64,000 bases of DNA from contig CAMJPL010000015.1 in NCBI GenBank assembly GCA_946407735.1, positions 1 to 64,000 of the forward strand, in the 5' to 3' direction. The notes below the pieces were generated by a model. That model was not told the DNA's origin. It made no database searches and saw only the letters and a program-made list of their open reading frames with translations. Below are positions 18,494 to 28,581 of the stretch, piece after piece (the first letter of the stretch is position 1; every line of letters begins with the position of its first letter). This stretch comes from an uncultured Clostridia bacterium (GTDB lineage Bacteria; Bacillota; Clostridia; Oscillospirales; CAG-272). A program made the translations under genes and the position numbers.

Positions 18494-19996
18494 ATGAACG
18501 CAAATAATAAAAAGGTATTATCACTTTTACTTCTCTGTTCCTTCTTTTTTTCAATTTCAGCCTGCGGCCGGCAGGAGGGTTTGACCGCTCCCGCTGACAA
18601 CGCTGCCGTGAATACGGATGTCGGTTCATCCGAAACCACGACGGAAGAAACGACGGCGGAACCTTCCGAATATGAAACGCCCGGACGGAAATACGACGGA
18701 GCCGACTTTACCATAGCTTCGATGCGTCGGGACGACAGCAGTCTCTGGATAGCGTACGGATATCGGGAGATGTTCAGCGAGGAAGAGAACGGCGATCCGA
18801 TAAACGACGCTCTTTTCATCCGCAACCGTCAGGTGATGGATGAACTGGACATAAACATAAAGCACTACGATCTTTCCTCCGACGCCGGCAAGGATTTTCT
18901 TAAGATCGTGATGTCGGGTGACGATATCATAGATATCGGTATAATCAACACCAACAACATCCCGACGGTTATGAATTCGGACACTCTTATAGATCTGAAC
19001 ACGCTGAGCGGAGTAGATTTTTCCCACAGCTGGTGGGATCACAACGAGACCGAATCGCTTACGATCCTCAAGCGCCTTTATGCCGCTACAGGAGATATAA
19101 CGCTCGGCATAAATCTCGCGCCGATAACGATATTCTTCAACAAGCAGCTTCATGAAAACCTCGGACTCGAAAATCCGTACGCTCTTGTCGAAAACGGATC
19201 ATGGACTCTTGCCAAATCTATGGAGATGTCATACGCGGCGGCAGCTGATCTGAACGGTGACGGAAAGGCCGATGTCGACGATCAGTACGGGATGATGTTC
19301 GAAAACGCCACTCTTTATTCAATGCTTTACGCCGGTGGTGTGCGCCTTACGACGAATGACGCGGAAGGCGTTCCTCAGATAAGCGTCAACATCGATCTCG
19401 CTTCTTCGATATTCGATTTGTTCAGTCCCTTTATGGCGGATAAAACGACAAACCTGATCGACGGTCAGTTCCCGGCAAAAAACTGCTTTACCGATATAAT
19501 GCTTCCCAAATTCAAGGACAATCACGCGCTGTTCTTCAACAATCAGCTTCTGGTCGCTCTAAATCTTCGTTCGATGGATACCGACTTCGGTATACTTCCT
19601 CCGCCGAAATATCTTGAGGAATCAGATTCTTACCACGTCCCGATCAATCTTTATTGGGCAATGTTCGCGGTAGTTCCGAAGACGAACACAAGGACTGAAT
19701 TGTGCTCAGACGTTATGGAAGCGATGGGGTATTACGGTCAGAAGTATCTTACCAAGGCATATGTAGAGACGACTATAATGGACAAGGCCATTCGCGATGA
19801 AGATTCTCTGAAAATGCTTGACATCATCTTTTCCAGCCGTGTATATGATTCCGCCACACTTTACGACTGGGGAGGAATGCGTTCCGTCATAGGCGGTCTC
19901 GTCGGAAAATACGAAGGAGCCTTCGCGACGGCATTCGCAAAGAACGAGTCAAAGATACAGAAAGGGATCGACAAAACGCTGGCTTCCTTTGAATGA
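18494..19996 (+). CDS. Extracellular solute-binding lipoprotein (family 1-like)
   Basis: ABC-type sugar-binding lipoprotein of 500 residues. The signal peptide ends in lipobox 'SISAC' (Cys24), followed by a Thr/Glu-rich linker. The body has the 'GSWTLAKSM' motif and an EF-hand-like loop 'DLNGDGKADVDDQYG' at about 252-266. A GGAGAAGG site precedes the ATG. It is 51 nt after the esterase, apparently in the same operon as the GH4 gene. No permease or ATPase gene is nearby. It likely captures an oligosaccharide for that operon. Confidence 0.85.
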   Translation: MNANNKKVLSLLLLCSFFFSISACGRQEGLTAPADNAAVNTDVGSSETTTEETTAEPSEYETPGRKYDGADFTIASMRRDDSSLWIAYGYREMFSEEENGDPINDALFIRNRQVMDELDINIKHYDLSSDAGKDFLKIVMSGDDIIDIGIINTNNIPTVMNSDTLIDLNTLSGVDFSHSWWDHNETESLTILKRLYAATGDITLGINLAPITIFFNKQLHENLGLENPYALVENGSWTLAKSMEMSYAAAADLNGDGKADVDDQYGMMFENATLYSMLYAGGVRLTTNDAEGVPQISVNIDLASSIFDLFSPFMADKTTNLIDGQFPAKNCFTDIMLPKFKDNHALFFNNQLLVALNLRSMDTDFGILPPPKYLEESDSYHVPINLYWAMFAVVPKTNTRTELCSDVMEAMGYYGQKYLTKAYVETTIMDKAIRDEDSLKMLDIIFSSRVYDSATLYDWGGMRSVIGGLVGKYEGAFATAFAKNESKIQKGIDKTLASFE

Positions 19997-20079
19997 TCGG
20001 ACATGATTGTTATTGTTTTCACGCTGAACGATAATGACAATTCTGAAAATAAAATCTGCTGATTATTAATCAAAAAAAA

Positions 20080-20108
20080 TTGAATAAGCCGCAAAAACAT
20101 GGTACAAT
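20080..20108 (+). promoter_or_regulatory. Promoter for the beta-helix lipoprotein
   Basis: TTGAAT (20080-20085), 17 bp ending TGG, TACAAT (20103-20108). Confidence 0.6.
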
Positions 20109-20131
20109 CATAATAATGTACCGTGTTTTTT
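20097..20131 (+). terminator. Hairpin with T-run overlapping the -10 box
   Basis: Arms 20097-20105 and 20118-20126 match at 8 of 9 positions with one G:T pair, followed by TTTTT. It can end the upstream SBP transcript. Its left arm overlaps the -10 of the next promoter. Confidence 0.5.
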
Positions 20132-20134
20132 ATA

Positions 20135-21964
20135 ATGGATATGAAAACATTAAAATTATCTGCCTCTCTTGCGCTTATTGCAGTTTTATCCGGATTTGCC
20201 GCAGGCTGCGGTAGCGTCAAATCCGCCGATGAAAGCGATACTGTCATAACGGAGATAAGCTCGCTTGCCGACGATTATTCATATGACAGCGAGCTTCCCG
20301 ACGATTTTGGCATCACCTTTTCAAAAGGGACGGATATAGGCTGCAGGACAAGAGTATCGGGAGACGAGACCGAAATAAGCTTTGAGGGCAGCATCACCGA
20401 GGACACCGAGTATATACTCAGCGGAAATCTTAATGGGAATATATTCGTCGACGTCGACAGATCGAACTCACATACATTCACTCTTGTGCTTTCCGGAGCC
20501 GTTATACAAAGCACCGAAAAACCGCCGCTTATGTGTCTGTCGGCAGAATGTCTGATCATAAGATCTGACGTCGGAACAGAGAATTACTTATATGACGGAC
20601 GTGAGAAGAAGGATGGTTCAGACACGCAGTCAAGCGTTTATTCATTGACAGATATTACAATATGCGGCGGAGGCAGGCTCTGGATCAAGTCCGAAAACAA
20701 CAACGGCGTGCATTCAAAAAGCGATCTTGAGGTGAGAGAGTCAGATATCTTTATCTCATGCGCCGACAACGCTCTAAAAGGCAATGACAGCGCTTATATA
20801 AGATCCGGAAAGATCACCCTCGCCGCGCTTGAGGGAGACGGCATAAAGACTTCGAACAGCGGGATTTCAAAGAATAACGTTCAGGAAGGGAATATAACCA
20901 TTTCTTCCGAAAGCGACACCGAAATCAGCATTTTCGCCGCGAGAGACGGAATTGACGCTGCTTACGGTGTGTTGATAGAAGACAACGGCTTCGATCTGAG
21001 TCTGAATATACAGACCGACCGATATTCCGATACCTCGTCTCTGCCGGATATAAAACTAAAGAATGCCGCTGTATCAGCCGGAGGGTTCAGACTCTGGGGC
21101 GGCGGCTGGGGATGGTTCGACGGAAACACAGATAAAGGCACCGAATCGACAAAGGGGATAAAGGCGCATGAGCTTATAAAGATTACCGGCGGCGTGATCG
21201 ATATCAGATCATACGACGACTGTATTCACTCAGGCGCCGGTACCGATCTTGAAAACGGAGAAAAATCGAGCGGCGGAATACTGATCTCCGGAGGCGTCAT
21301 ATCGCTGTATACAAATGACGACGCGATCCATGCCGACGGCACCCTGACGGTGGCAGGCGGTGATATAGTGATCGAAAGCTGCTATGAAGGGCTTGAAGCC
21401 AACCATATTGCAGTCTTCGACGGCAATATCAGGATAAACGCCAAAGACGACGGGCTGAACGTCGCTTCAAGCGTCTATGAAACGCCGGATATAACTGTAA
21501 GCGGCGGATACATAAATATAACGATGGGCAGCGGCGATGTCGACGGGATAGACAGCAACGGCAGCTATACGCAGACTGGCGGCATCGTGATCTCCCGCGG
21601 AGCACCTGGAAGCTCAAGCCCGATGGCATCAGGACTCGATGTGGACAGAAGCGCCGAAATAACCGGAGGCACGCTGATACTTATCGGCGGTATCGAATCA
21701 GCGCCGTCAAAAGGGGAAGGCGTCTGTCAGCTGAATTACGGTTCGTCCGGGAGAGGTGGATTCGGCAGAAGGGGAGGCGGCGGGCAGCCGTCGGCTTCCA
21801 TTTCGCTTGATGCCGGAGAATGGTCAGTCGACGGTATCGGCGTCAGCATTGAGCTGACGTCAAGGTACAAAGCGTGCACCGTTTTCTCCGATCTTCTGAC
21901 GGCCGGAGAAACGTACACTCTGTCATGCGGCGGGACATCATATTCCGCCGAGGCGGTATCATAA
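20135..21964 (+). CDS. Beta-helix carbohydrate-binding lipoprotein (Cthe_2159-like)
   Basis: 609 residues, secreted: lipobox 'GFAAGC' near the N-terminus. The body is a long run of short parallel-beta-helix turns ('GGRLWIKSENNNGVHSKSDL', 'SGGVISLYTNDDAIHADGTL'), matching the family of cellulose/pectate-binding beta-helix proteins typified by C. thermocellum Cthe_2159. A Gly/Arg-rich patch near the C-terminus ('GRGGFGRRGGGG') precedes a last beta domain. The in-frame GTG at 20123 lies inside the hairpin, so ATG 20135 (or 20141) is preferred. It likely binds plant polysaccharide at the cell surface. Confidence 0.8.
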   Translation: MDMKTLKLSASLALIAVLSGFAAGCGSVKSADESDTVITEISSLADDYSYDSELPDDFGITFSKGTDIGCRTRVSGDETEISFEGSITEDTEYILSGNLNGNIFVDVDRSNSHTFTLVLSGAVIQSTEKPPLMCLSAECLIIRSDVGTENYLYDGREKKDGSDTQSSVYSLTDITICGGGRLWIKSENNNGVHSKSDLEVRESDIFISCADNALKGNDSAYIRSGKITLAALEGDGIKTSNSGISKNNVQEGNITISSESDTEISIFAARDGIDAAYGVLIEDNGFDLSLNIQTDRYSDTSSLPDIKLKNAAVSAGGFRLWGGGWGWFDGNTDKGTESTKGIKAHELIKITGGVIDIRSYDDCIHSGAGTDLENGEKSSGGILISGGVISLYTNDDAIHADGTLTVAGGDIVIESCYEGLEANHIAVFDGNIRINAKDDGLNVASSVYETPDITVSGGYINITMGSGDVDGIDSNGSYTQTGGIVISRGAPGSSSPMASGLDVDRSAEITGGTLILIGGIESAPSKGEGVCQLNYGSSGRGGFGRRGGGGQPSASISLDAGEWSVDGIGVSIELTSRYKACTVFSDLLTAGETYTLSCGGTSYSAEAVS

Positions 21965-21968
21965 AAAC

Positions 21969-22008
21969 AGCTTCGGATCCGGCGGATAACCGCTGAAGAT
22001 CCGAAGCT
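21969..22008. terminator. Bidirectional terminator
   Basis: 11-bp outer stem (21969-21979 with 21998-22008) with an inner GCGG/CCGC hairpin. A/T runs lie on both sides, between convergent genes. Confidence 0.8.
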
Positions 22009-22016
22009 TATTTATC

Positions 22017-23621
22017 TTATATCTTAGTCTGCGTTTTCTGGAACAGCGCCAGTATATCCTTCCATCTCAGCCTCCGTACTGCGATGTCGGCGAGCAGGAC
22101 AATTACAAGTATGATCGAAAGCGGGAGAAGAAGCTGTGTAACGATCCTCTCAGAGCTATCCTTTTCCTCTGTCAGGCGCTCGTCAGCGGAGCTTTTGTCT
22201 GATATACCCATCGAGAATATCTGACGCAGCATGCTTCTGCCGGGGTTTGTTTCAAGCCACTGGGAAGTCCATCCGCCGAGAAGATCGCTCATGAAAGCTT
22301 CGGCTTCACCTATGCCGACAGTCCATCTCGCGAGTATCGGATCCCTGCTTTCGGTCTGGAGTATCAGCTCGGCTCCGTCCTTCATTGTTGTGCCGATGTA
22401 CGCCGAAACAGCCGGAAGATCGGTCGGGATGCCTCCTTTAAGGGTTATCTCGGCGGCCTCGTCGACAAGAGGATCCGAAACGGCGGTCTCCGTTTCTCCG
22501 AGCATGATGTCGGGAAGGTCTGAAACGCTCGATACCTCATAATATCTCCCGTTTCCTTCCTCCGCCATGGACGACAGCTCATATGATGAATATCCTATTG
22601 ATATGGTGGAGACAGTAATGCCGTCTTTTGCCATATCCTTTACTATATCATCATATCCGTAATCGCTCGGCTCGCCGTCGGAGAGGAATATCACATGCCT
22701 GACGTCCATATCGCAGTCGGCGAGCTGCTCCCATGCGAGGGTCAGCGCGTCGCAGTAGAAGGTGCCTCGCGAGGTGTTGAGAGAGGAAACTGTGCGGCTG
22801 AGTATCGCCTTCTGTGTCTCGGTCGCCTGAACAAGCTCCGAGCGAAGCGTCGCTCTGCTGTTGAATGACACGATGCCGATCATGTCCTTCTCATTCATAT
22901 ATTCAACGCTTTTTATCGCGCCCTGCTTCGCGAGTGAAAGGTAGTCGGTATATCTGCCGCCCCACCATCCTGAATTCATCGTCATACTGTTGGAGCAGTC
23001 GATTACAAGCACGAGGGCGATGCCTTCTCCGCTTTGAGAGGTGTAATCGAAAGAAACGGGAAGAAGGGTCTCATATGTCGTGTTTCTCATATTGCCGAGA
23101 GAGAGACTGTGATCGCTCGCCGATACGAGCAGGCTTCCCCCCTGCTGCACATACATGGCAAGCTGACCGGCAAGACGCTCGGGAAGATCGTTAGCTGATA
23201 CTCCGAGCAGCATGATCTTGTCATATGATGACAGAACGTCTATATTCGTCGGCGTACGGAGAGGATTGACGACGCGGACGGGCGATTCCTCCGGCATCAG
23301 GGGAAGAATATCGTCTGCGGAAGCGTTTCTGTCGGCTATGAGCAGTATGCCGCCGGTTTCTTCGGTCTCGTCTTCGGCTGCTTCTTCCTCTTCATTTTCA
23401 TTAGTGATGTCCCGGGAAGGCATGTATGAGATCGAGAATCCGGCAAGGACAAAAACAAGTACAACTGATATGATTATATGAAAGACAACGGTCGCCGTTC
23501 TCCGGAATCCTGACCTGAGAGAGGCGGGGATCCTCAGCCAGGGGACGAGTACCGCGGCGGCAGCGGGGATAAGCAGAAGAAGCAGCCACGGCGAGTCAAA
23601 ATGAAGCTCAATATTGCTCAT
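22017..23621 (-). CDS. VWA-domain membrane protein, last gene of the MoxR operon
   Basis: 534 residues with two N-terminal membrane helices (about 12-32 and 43-64), a von Willebrand factor A domain with MIDAS 'DCSNS' (208-212) and 'LSDGEPSD', and a C-terminal helix ('LPLSIILVIVLLADIAV'). An acidic linker lies at about 75-90. VWA proteins in MoxR loci are thought to act in metal-dependent assembly of complexes. The start at 23621 has GGGGA 10 nt upstream; it overlaps the preceding gene by 14 nt. An upstream alternative at 23645 exists. Confidence 0.85.
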   Translation of the reverse strand: MSNIELHFDSPWLLLLLIPAAAAVLVPWLRIPASLRSGFRRTATVVFHIIISVVLVFVLAGFSISYMPSRDITNENEEEEAAEDETEETGGILLIADRNASADDILPLMPEESPVRVVNPLRTPTNIDVLSSYDKIMLLGVSANDLPERLAGQLAMYVQQGGSLLVSASDHSLSLGNMRNTTYETLLPVSFDYTSQSGEGIALVLVIDCSNSMTMNSGWWGGRYTDYLSLAKQGAIKSVEYMNEKDMIGIVSFNSRATLRSELVQATETQKAILSRTVSSLNTSRGTFYCDALTLAWEQLADCDMDVRHVIFLSDGEPSDYGYDDIVKDMAKDGITVSTISIGYSSYELSSMAEEGNGRYYEVSSVSDLPDIMLGETETAVSDPLVDEAAEITLKGGIPTDLPAVSAYIGTTMKDGAELILQTESRDPILARWTVGIGEAEAFMSDLLGGWTSQWLETNPGRSMLRQIFSMGISDKSSADERLTEEKDSSERIVTQLLLPLSIILVIVLLADIAVRRLRWKDILALFQKTQTKI

Positions 23622-25425
23622 ATATATAGATTCCCCATTCGGCAAGAAGGATAAGAAGTAATACGGCGGCGATTATCTTCCACAGCCCTGATACGGCTTC
23701 AACGGGCTCCGCACCCGTTTCGGCTGTCTCGTGGGAGATGGAAAGAGATTCCGTCGTCTGCCGGTGGCCTTCGCTTTCGGGTATGACGGCAAAGAAACCG
23801 GTTTCATAGTCGTCGCATATGAGGCGGTGCGGACCGGCCGATAACGCCTTGTATTCCGCTTCGCTTTCATAATCAAAGACGGTCGTTTCACCCTCCGGGG
23901 ATATGACGGACAGGTGATTTGCCGTCTGAGGAACGGTCACAGTCAGCTTATCTCCGACTGTGACGATCTTCTTGTCGGCGAGAGGCGGTACTGCAAGATT
24001 GAGCAGATTGCGCACGAAACCGACAAAGTCGGCCTTCATCGGCAGATTCGAGTCGTGAAGGTCGAACAGAAGCACGACGGTCGTCTGTCCGATTCCGTTC
24101 GATCTTACAAGCAGCACCGGATCTTCGCTGACGGAGCAGACTGTCGTCCAGTCGTCCGAAGCGTTTACCCGCTGATGCTTCGCTATCGATACTCGGTCGA
24201 GCGTAAGATCTGACAGCAGCTTGGTCTGATATCCGCTCCCGGCGGCGGATGCCATAAGCTGACCCGGCTGATCGGATTCACCGGCGGATGAAAGACCGTC
24301 GGGAAGTGAAGGGGGATTTATAAGTACTATAGTGCCGAGCACCGGGAAGCTTTCGGGGGCGCAGCCGTCAAAGACATACAGATCGAATACACCGGTCTGA
24401 AGAGCGATCGGAGCCGCGTTTGACGGTATAACGCTCACCTCGCCTCGATTTACGGCGCTGAAAGCGGATGAGAGATAGATCGGTGTGTCGGATATCAGAG
24501 CGGTATCGCAGGTCTGCTCGGTATCGTTGTAATATACTAAGCGGTTGTCGGCGTCAAGAGCGTCGCCGGGATCTATGGATATCTCGATCTTTGAGATACC
24601 GCTGATATCGCCGATGGTGAAAGATATGTTTTCGGCCGTCCCGGAAAGACAGTCGTGGTTTTCCGCGTATATCAGCTTGTCGTTGACGGTGAGTCCTACC
24701 GAAATCCTTTCGTCTCTGCCCCAGCTTGTAAGCCTGGCGGAGATCTCGAATCCGGCTCCGCTTGACGAAACGGAAAGATCGGTAAGCGCTGCGTTCCATT
24801 CTTCGGCGGAGAGATCCACGACACTTAAACCGTCATACTCATTGACAGTCTGGTCAGTGTAAAGTACGACTTCGGCGGAAGGGTGCTCGTAAACGAACAG
24901 CTGGGCGAGTGTCATCGCCTCGGGCAATGCAGAGCCTCCCCAGCCGCAGACAAGTCCGCCGAGCGCGTCATTTATCTCAGTTCTCGACGATGAGCCCGAT
25001 ACCGTGTATCCGGCCTTTTCTCCCGCGGTGATAACGCTGAGAGAATGCCCGTCTGAGGTCTCCTTCGCGAGATCCTTTATAAGCTTTACGGCTCTGTCGA
25101 ATCTTGTCTCGCCGTCTTCGTTTTTTGTTCTCATGCTCGCCGATGAATCAAGGATGACGAGATAATCTACCTTTCCGCCGTGCCCCATAATCAGACCGGC
25201 GGCGAGGATCGCGCATCCCGAGACAAGAAGGAACTGGAGCAGAAAAACGAGCCATCTGGTGAGATTGCTGAGAGGGAGGCGGCGTTTCATGAAACGGTCG
25301 CTCAGCCTCCAGATATAGCTGCTCGATACTCGGCGGTTTTCATGCTGGGGACGGATCAGCCAGATGACGATAAGTATCGGCACCCCGAGCAGCAGCCACA
25401 GCGCGGAAGGTGTCTGGAAGCTCAT
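23608..25425 (-). CDS. BatA/VWA-domain membrane protein
   Basis: 605 residues. The N-terminal aerotolerance-type (BatA) region has helices at about 9-24 and 58-80 and 'RRLPLSNLTRWLVFLLQ'. A VWA domain follows with MIDAS 'DSSAS' (93-97). A beta-rich extracytoplasmic part comes next, and a last helix near the C-terminus ('IIAAVLLLILLAEWGIYIY'). It overlaps the DUF58 gene by 4 nt and the next VWA gene by 14 nt. Partner of the MoxR ATPase and DUF58 protein. Confidence 0.88.
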   Translation of the reverse strand: MSFQTPSALWLLLGVPILIVIWLIRPQHENRRVSSSYIWRLSDRFMKRRLPLSNLTRWLVFLLQFLLVSGCAILAAGLIMGHGGKVDYLVILDSSASMRTKNEDGETRFDRAVKLIKDLAKETSDGHSLSVITAGEKAGYTVSGSSSRTEINDALGGLVCGWGGSALPEAMTLAQLFVYEHPSAEVVLYTDQTVNEYDGLSVVDLSAEEWNAALTDLSVSSSGAGFEISARLTSWGRDERISVGLTVNDKLIYAENHDCLSGTAENISFTIGDISGISKIEISIDPGDALDADNRLVYYNDTEQTCDTALISDTPIYLSSAFSAVNRGEVSVIPSNAAPIALQTGVFDLYVFDGCAPESFPVLGTIVLINPPSLPDGLSSAGESDQPGQLMASAAGSGYQTKLLSDLTLDRVSIAKHQRVNASDDWTTVCSVSEDPVLLVRSNGIGQTTVVLLFDLHDSNLPMKADFVGFVRNLLNLAVPPLADKKIVTVGDKLTVTVPQTANHLSVISPEGETTVFDYESEAEYKALSAGPHRLICDDYETGFFAVIPESEGHRQTTESLSISHETAETGAEPVEAVSGLWKIIAAVLLLILLAEWGIYIYEQY

Positions 25426-26324
25426 TGTATCATCTCCGATCGGATAGCTTTGTCGAACAGCATCCGGCTCAGCTTCTCATCGGTGGGAACTGAGAAAAAG
25501 CGCACCTGTCTTTTGTTACAGAAGCTTTTTATATCATTTTCCAGCCACTCATATGCCGCTGCGTAGGCGAGCATTCTCTGACGCCCGATGTTCATCCTGC
25601 GGTTCCGGCTGTCGTCCTCAGTCTCGGCCTCCGAGTCCATAAGATGCAGCTTACCGCTGAGCGCCGGGGCCATCTCGTCACGGGAGAGCACCTGTATCAC
25701 GCACACTTCCTGCTTTTTGTACAGCAGCCAGTCAACGGCGGACTTCCAGTCGCTGTCGGTGAGAAGATCCGAGATGATGAAGCTTATCCCGTCATGATAT
25801 CCGGGTAAAGGCGACGATGCAACCGATGCCTCTATGTCCGTCTCGCCGCCGCACTGAACCTCCCCGAGCCTTTCAAGTCCCGTGAAAAGGGCATCTCTGC
25901 TCGATACGGCGTCTGTCACGCTGAGGCAGCCGTTTCCTTCAAGAGCGTACCACGATACCTTATCCATTCCGCTCACCGCCAGATAACCGATGAGAGCCGC
26001 AAGTCTGAGCGCAGTCAGATGCTTTTCCGGCTTTCCCCATGCCATCGACGCCGAGCAGTCTATGTATATCCTGTGATGCTGCCGTCTCTCGTCGGTGAAC
26101 AGCTTGAGATACAGCTTGTCGAGTCTGCCGTAAAGATTCCAGTCTATCCTGCGTATATCGTCGCCCGGAGCGTATTCGCGGAAGTCGGCGAATTCCATAG
26201 AGGTGCCGTAATACGCTGAACGGCGTTTTCCGCCGAACATGCCGTCCATAAGGCTTCGGATATTGAGATCCCTGCTCTCGAGCAGGGCGATCATCTCGTC
26301 GTCGAGAAGATTGCGTTTGTCCAT
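25422..26324 (-). CDS. DUF58 domain protein
   Basis: 300 residues. The DUF58 signature is 'FADFREYAPGDDIRRIDWN' (about 45-63), followed by a VWA-like 'DCSAS' (89-93). It is soluble, and such proteins are encoded with MoxR AAA+ ATPases. The stop of the MoxR gene is 7 nt upstream and its own end overlaps the BatA-like gene (ATGA type). Role: adaptor or substrate of the MoxR chaperone, by family knowledge. Confidence 0.92.
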   Translation of the reverse strand: MDKRNLLDDEMIALLESRDLNIRSLMDGMFGGKRRSAYYGTSMEFADFREYAPGDDIRRIDWNLYGRLDKLYLKLFTDERRQHHRIYIDCSASMAWGKPEKHLTALRLAALIGYLAVSGMDKVSWYALEGNGCLSVTDAVSSRDALFTGLERLGEVQCGGETDIEASVASSPLPGYHDGISFIISDLLTDSDWKSAVDWLLYKKQEVCVIQVLSRDEMAPALSGKLHLMDSEAETEDDSRNRRMNIGRQRMLAYAAAYEWLENDIKSFCNKRQVRFFSVPTDEKLSRMLFDKAIRSEMIQ

Positions 26325-26331
26325 CGCTGCC

Positions 26332-27372
26332 TCACGGTCTGCGGAACGGATTTCTGTCCGCTCCCGAAGACGGCTTCGAGAAGCGGCGTATGCCGACCTC
26401 CGATATCAGGGCGGCGATGACCTGATCGATGGTACGCTTTTCCATTATGGCGTCATATGTCAGCTTGATGCGGTGACGCAGAACCGGAGCCGCGAATGCC
26501 TCGATGTCCTCATATGATACGTTGTATCTGCCGTCAAGCATGGCACGTATCCTCGCCGCTGTGACGAGCGCCTGTACGGATCTGGGGCTGGCGCCGAATC
26601 TGATGTTGTTTTTCGTGGTTTCGGGAGCCGTCGGCAGCTCTGGGTGAGTGGCGGTAACTATCCTGACGGCGTACATAAGGACGTCGTCGAGGATAGGTAT
26701 CTCCTTTGCCGTCTCGCGCATCTGAAGCAGATCGCTGCCTCCGATGACCTGATTTGCGCGTTCCTCATTCGTGTCCTGAGTTATGAGAACGATGTCGCGA
26801 AGCTCCTCCTGGCTGGGGAAGGTCATGATGAGCTTGAACATGAACCTGTCCATCTGAGCCTCGGGAAGGGTATAGGTGCCGTCCTGCTCGATAGGGTTCT
26901 GCGTGGCGAGAACGAAGAACGGCTCCATTAGCACCCATGTCTTTCCGCCGGCGGTTACACGGTGCTCCTGCATAGCTTCAAGAAGGGCGGACTGTGTTTT
27001 CGGCGTTGCACGGTTTATTTCATCGGCAAGGATGATGTTGGCGAATATCGGGCCGGGAACAAAACGCTGAGAGCTTTTGCCGCTGTCGTCCTTTTCTATG
27101 ATATTCGTGCCGGTGACATCGGCGGGCATAAGATCGGGGGTGAACTGTATGCGTGAGAACTGAAGGTTCAGAGAACGACCTATCGAACGCACCAGTCTGG
27201 TCTTTCCGACACCGGGAACACCTTCGAGAAGGACGTTTCCTCCGGCGATTATCGCGGTGAGAGTGCCGTCGACAACGTCGGTCTGACCGATTATGTCCTT
27301 TGAGATCTCACGCTTTATCTCAGCGAATCTGCCGCTGAAAAATTTTATGCGGTCGTTGATATTGTTATCCAT
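26332..27372 (-). CDS. MoxR-family AAA+ ATPase
   Basis: 346 residues. Walker A 'GVPGVGKT' (51-58), Walker B 'NIILADEINR' (112-121) and sensor-1 'ATQN' (156-159) are all intact. 'FTPDLMPADVTGTNI' is a typical MoxR block. MoxR ATPases act as chaperones for assembly of metal-dependent or secreted complexes with DUF58 and VWA partners encoded beside them, as here. Confidence 0.95.
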   Translation of the reverse strand: MDNNINDRIKFFSGRFAEIKREISKDIIGQTDVVDGTLTAIIAGGNVLLEGVPGVGKTRLVRSIGRSLNLQFSRIQFTPDLMPADVTGTNIIEKDDSGKSSQRFVPGPIFANIILADEINRATPKTQSALLEAMQEHRVTAGGKTWVLMEPFFVLATQNPIEQDGTYTLPEAQMDRFMFKLIMTFPSQEELRDIVLITQDTNEERANQVIGGSDLLQMRETAKEIPILDDVLMYAVRIVTATHPELPTAPETTKNNIRFGASPRSVQALVTAARIRAMLDGRYNVSYEDIEAFAAPVLRHRIKLTYDAIMEKRTIDQVIAALISEVGIRRFSKPSSGADRNPFRRP

Positions 27373-27384
27373 ATTCTTCCTTTT

Positions 27385-28530
27385 TTATCTGTCAAGGCTG
27401 TTGAAATAAGCGTCCGCCGCGTCCTTTAGCTCAAACGGGATTTCTCCGCCTTCTGAGTTTTTAAGGTATTCGGACAGATATACCGAAAATACATCGCCAT
27501 ATTTTACCGAACCCGATATCGGGTCGTATATCAACTCGGTCTTGTTTGACTCTTTTTCTTCCTCATCCGGTCTTTCCTCGGACGAGCCGCGTCCGTTCTG
27601 ACCGGCGTTGTCAGGCTGCTGCTTACCGTTTTCTCCCTGACCTTCGCCTTCCTCGCCGCCTTCAGCCGGTTCTTCGCCTTGTCCTTCTCCTTCTTCCCCT
27701 TCTTCGCCTTCTCCGGGGATCATTATCTCCATCTCACCTTCACCAGCCTGAGCGTTTTCAGCTTCCTCAAGATCGAGAAGCATCCGCTTAGCCTCTTCAA
27801 GGACTTCTATCATCTCCCTTGCGGAGCGGGGAGAAGCCTCGCCGTTCAGAACGTCATCGACGGCGTTTTCCTCAGCGGTGTTGATATCTCCTATCGCGTT
27901 GAGTATGCTGTCGCTGTTTTCGAGTTTTTCGATAAGATCTTTCATCTCATCAGATAACGCTTCCTCGCCCTGCTGTTCAAGACGCTCCTGTTCTTCTCTC
28001 AGCATCTCCAGAACATCCTGCCATACCTCCTCGGCGGATTTTTCCTCCGTCCGCTGAAACCAGGCTGCGGGTATGGCAGAGCATACGGAAGCGAATATAA
28101 GCGCCGCTAAGACGAGAATTATGCTCAGCGTACTGATCCTTTCGCGAAGCTGTTTTTTCTCCACGGTACCGAGATGAGCGAGCGCGTCATTGCGCTGAAG
28201 GGCGGCTATCTCGGTCGGCGAACCGGCCAGAGCGAGCATCGTCGAGGTGCGTTCCTTAAGACCGAGATCGTCAAGCTTTTTCGCCGTGTAATTGTAGCTC
28301 GGGAAAAGAAATATGAGCGCCGCCGCCGCGGCCGCAGCGAAGACCGCCGCGAATATGACGGCGGGGATCACAAAACCGCTTCTGTTGATGATCTTCATGA
28401 CGAGGACTGCCGCGCCGAACGCGAACAGACCCGCCGTTGCGCCGAATAGAAGCGCTTTCAGAGCGGAGAACATTCCGAGCCGCCGTCGGTATTCCGATAT
28501 ATGAAATGATAGCGTTTCGGAACGGACCAT
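27385..28530 (-). CDS. Membrane protein with acidic Glu/Gly-rich tail, first gene of the MoxR operon
   Basis: 381 residues. Helices at about 25-45, 53-77 and 134-154. A cytoplasmic stretch 'LKERTSTMLALAG' sits between the second and third. A predicted coiled-coil-like Glu-rich segment follows the last helix. A low-complexity Glu/Gly tail (about 265-310, repeats of EGE/EGQGE) precedes a conserved-looking C-terminus. It looks related to uncharacterised DUF4175-like proteins of MoxR loci, but this is tentative. An AAAGGAG site is 10 nt before the ATG. Confidence 0.75.
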   Translation of the reverse strand: MVRSETLSFHISEYRRRLGMFSALKALLFGATAGLFAFGAAVLVMKIINRSGFVIPAVIFAAVFAAAAAAALIFLFPSYNYTAKKLDDLGLKERTSTMLALAGSPTEIAALQRNDALAHLGTVEKKQLRERISTLSIILVLAALIFASVCSAIPAAWFQRTEEKSAEEVWQDVLEMLREEQERLEQQGEEALSDEMKDLIEKLENSDSILNAIGDINTAEENAVDDVLNGEASPRSAREMIEVLEEAKRMLLDLEEAENAQAGEGEMEIMIPGEGEEGEEGEGQGEEPAEGGEEGEGQGENGKQQPDNAGQNGRGSSEERPDEEEKESNKTELIYDPISGSVKYGDVFSVYLSEYLKNSEGGEIPFELKDAADAYFNSLDR

Positions 28531-28581
28531 ATGGTCAGAACTCCTTTCATTCGGGTGTATCGGATATATATAATTCGGAGA

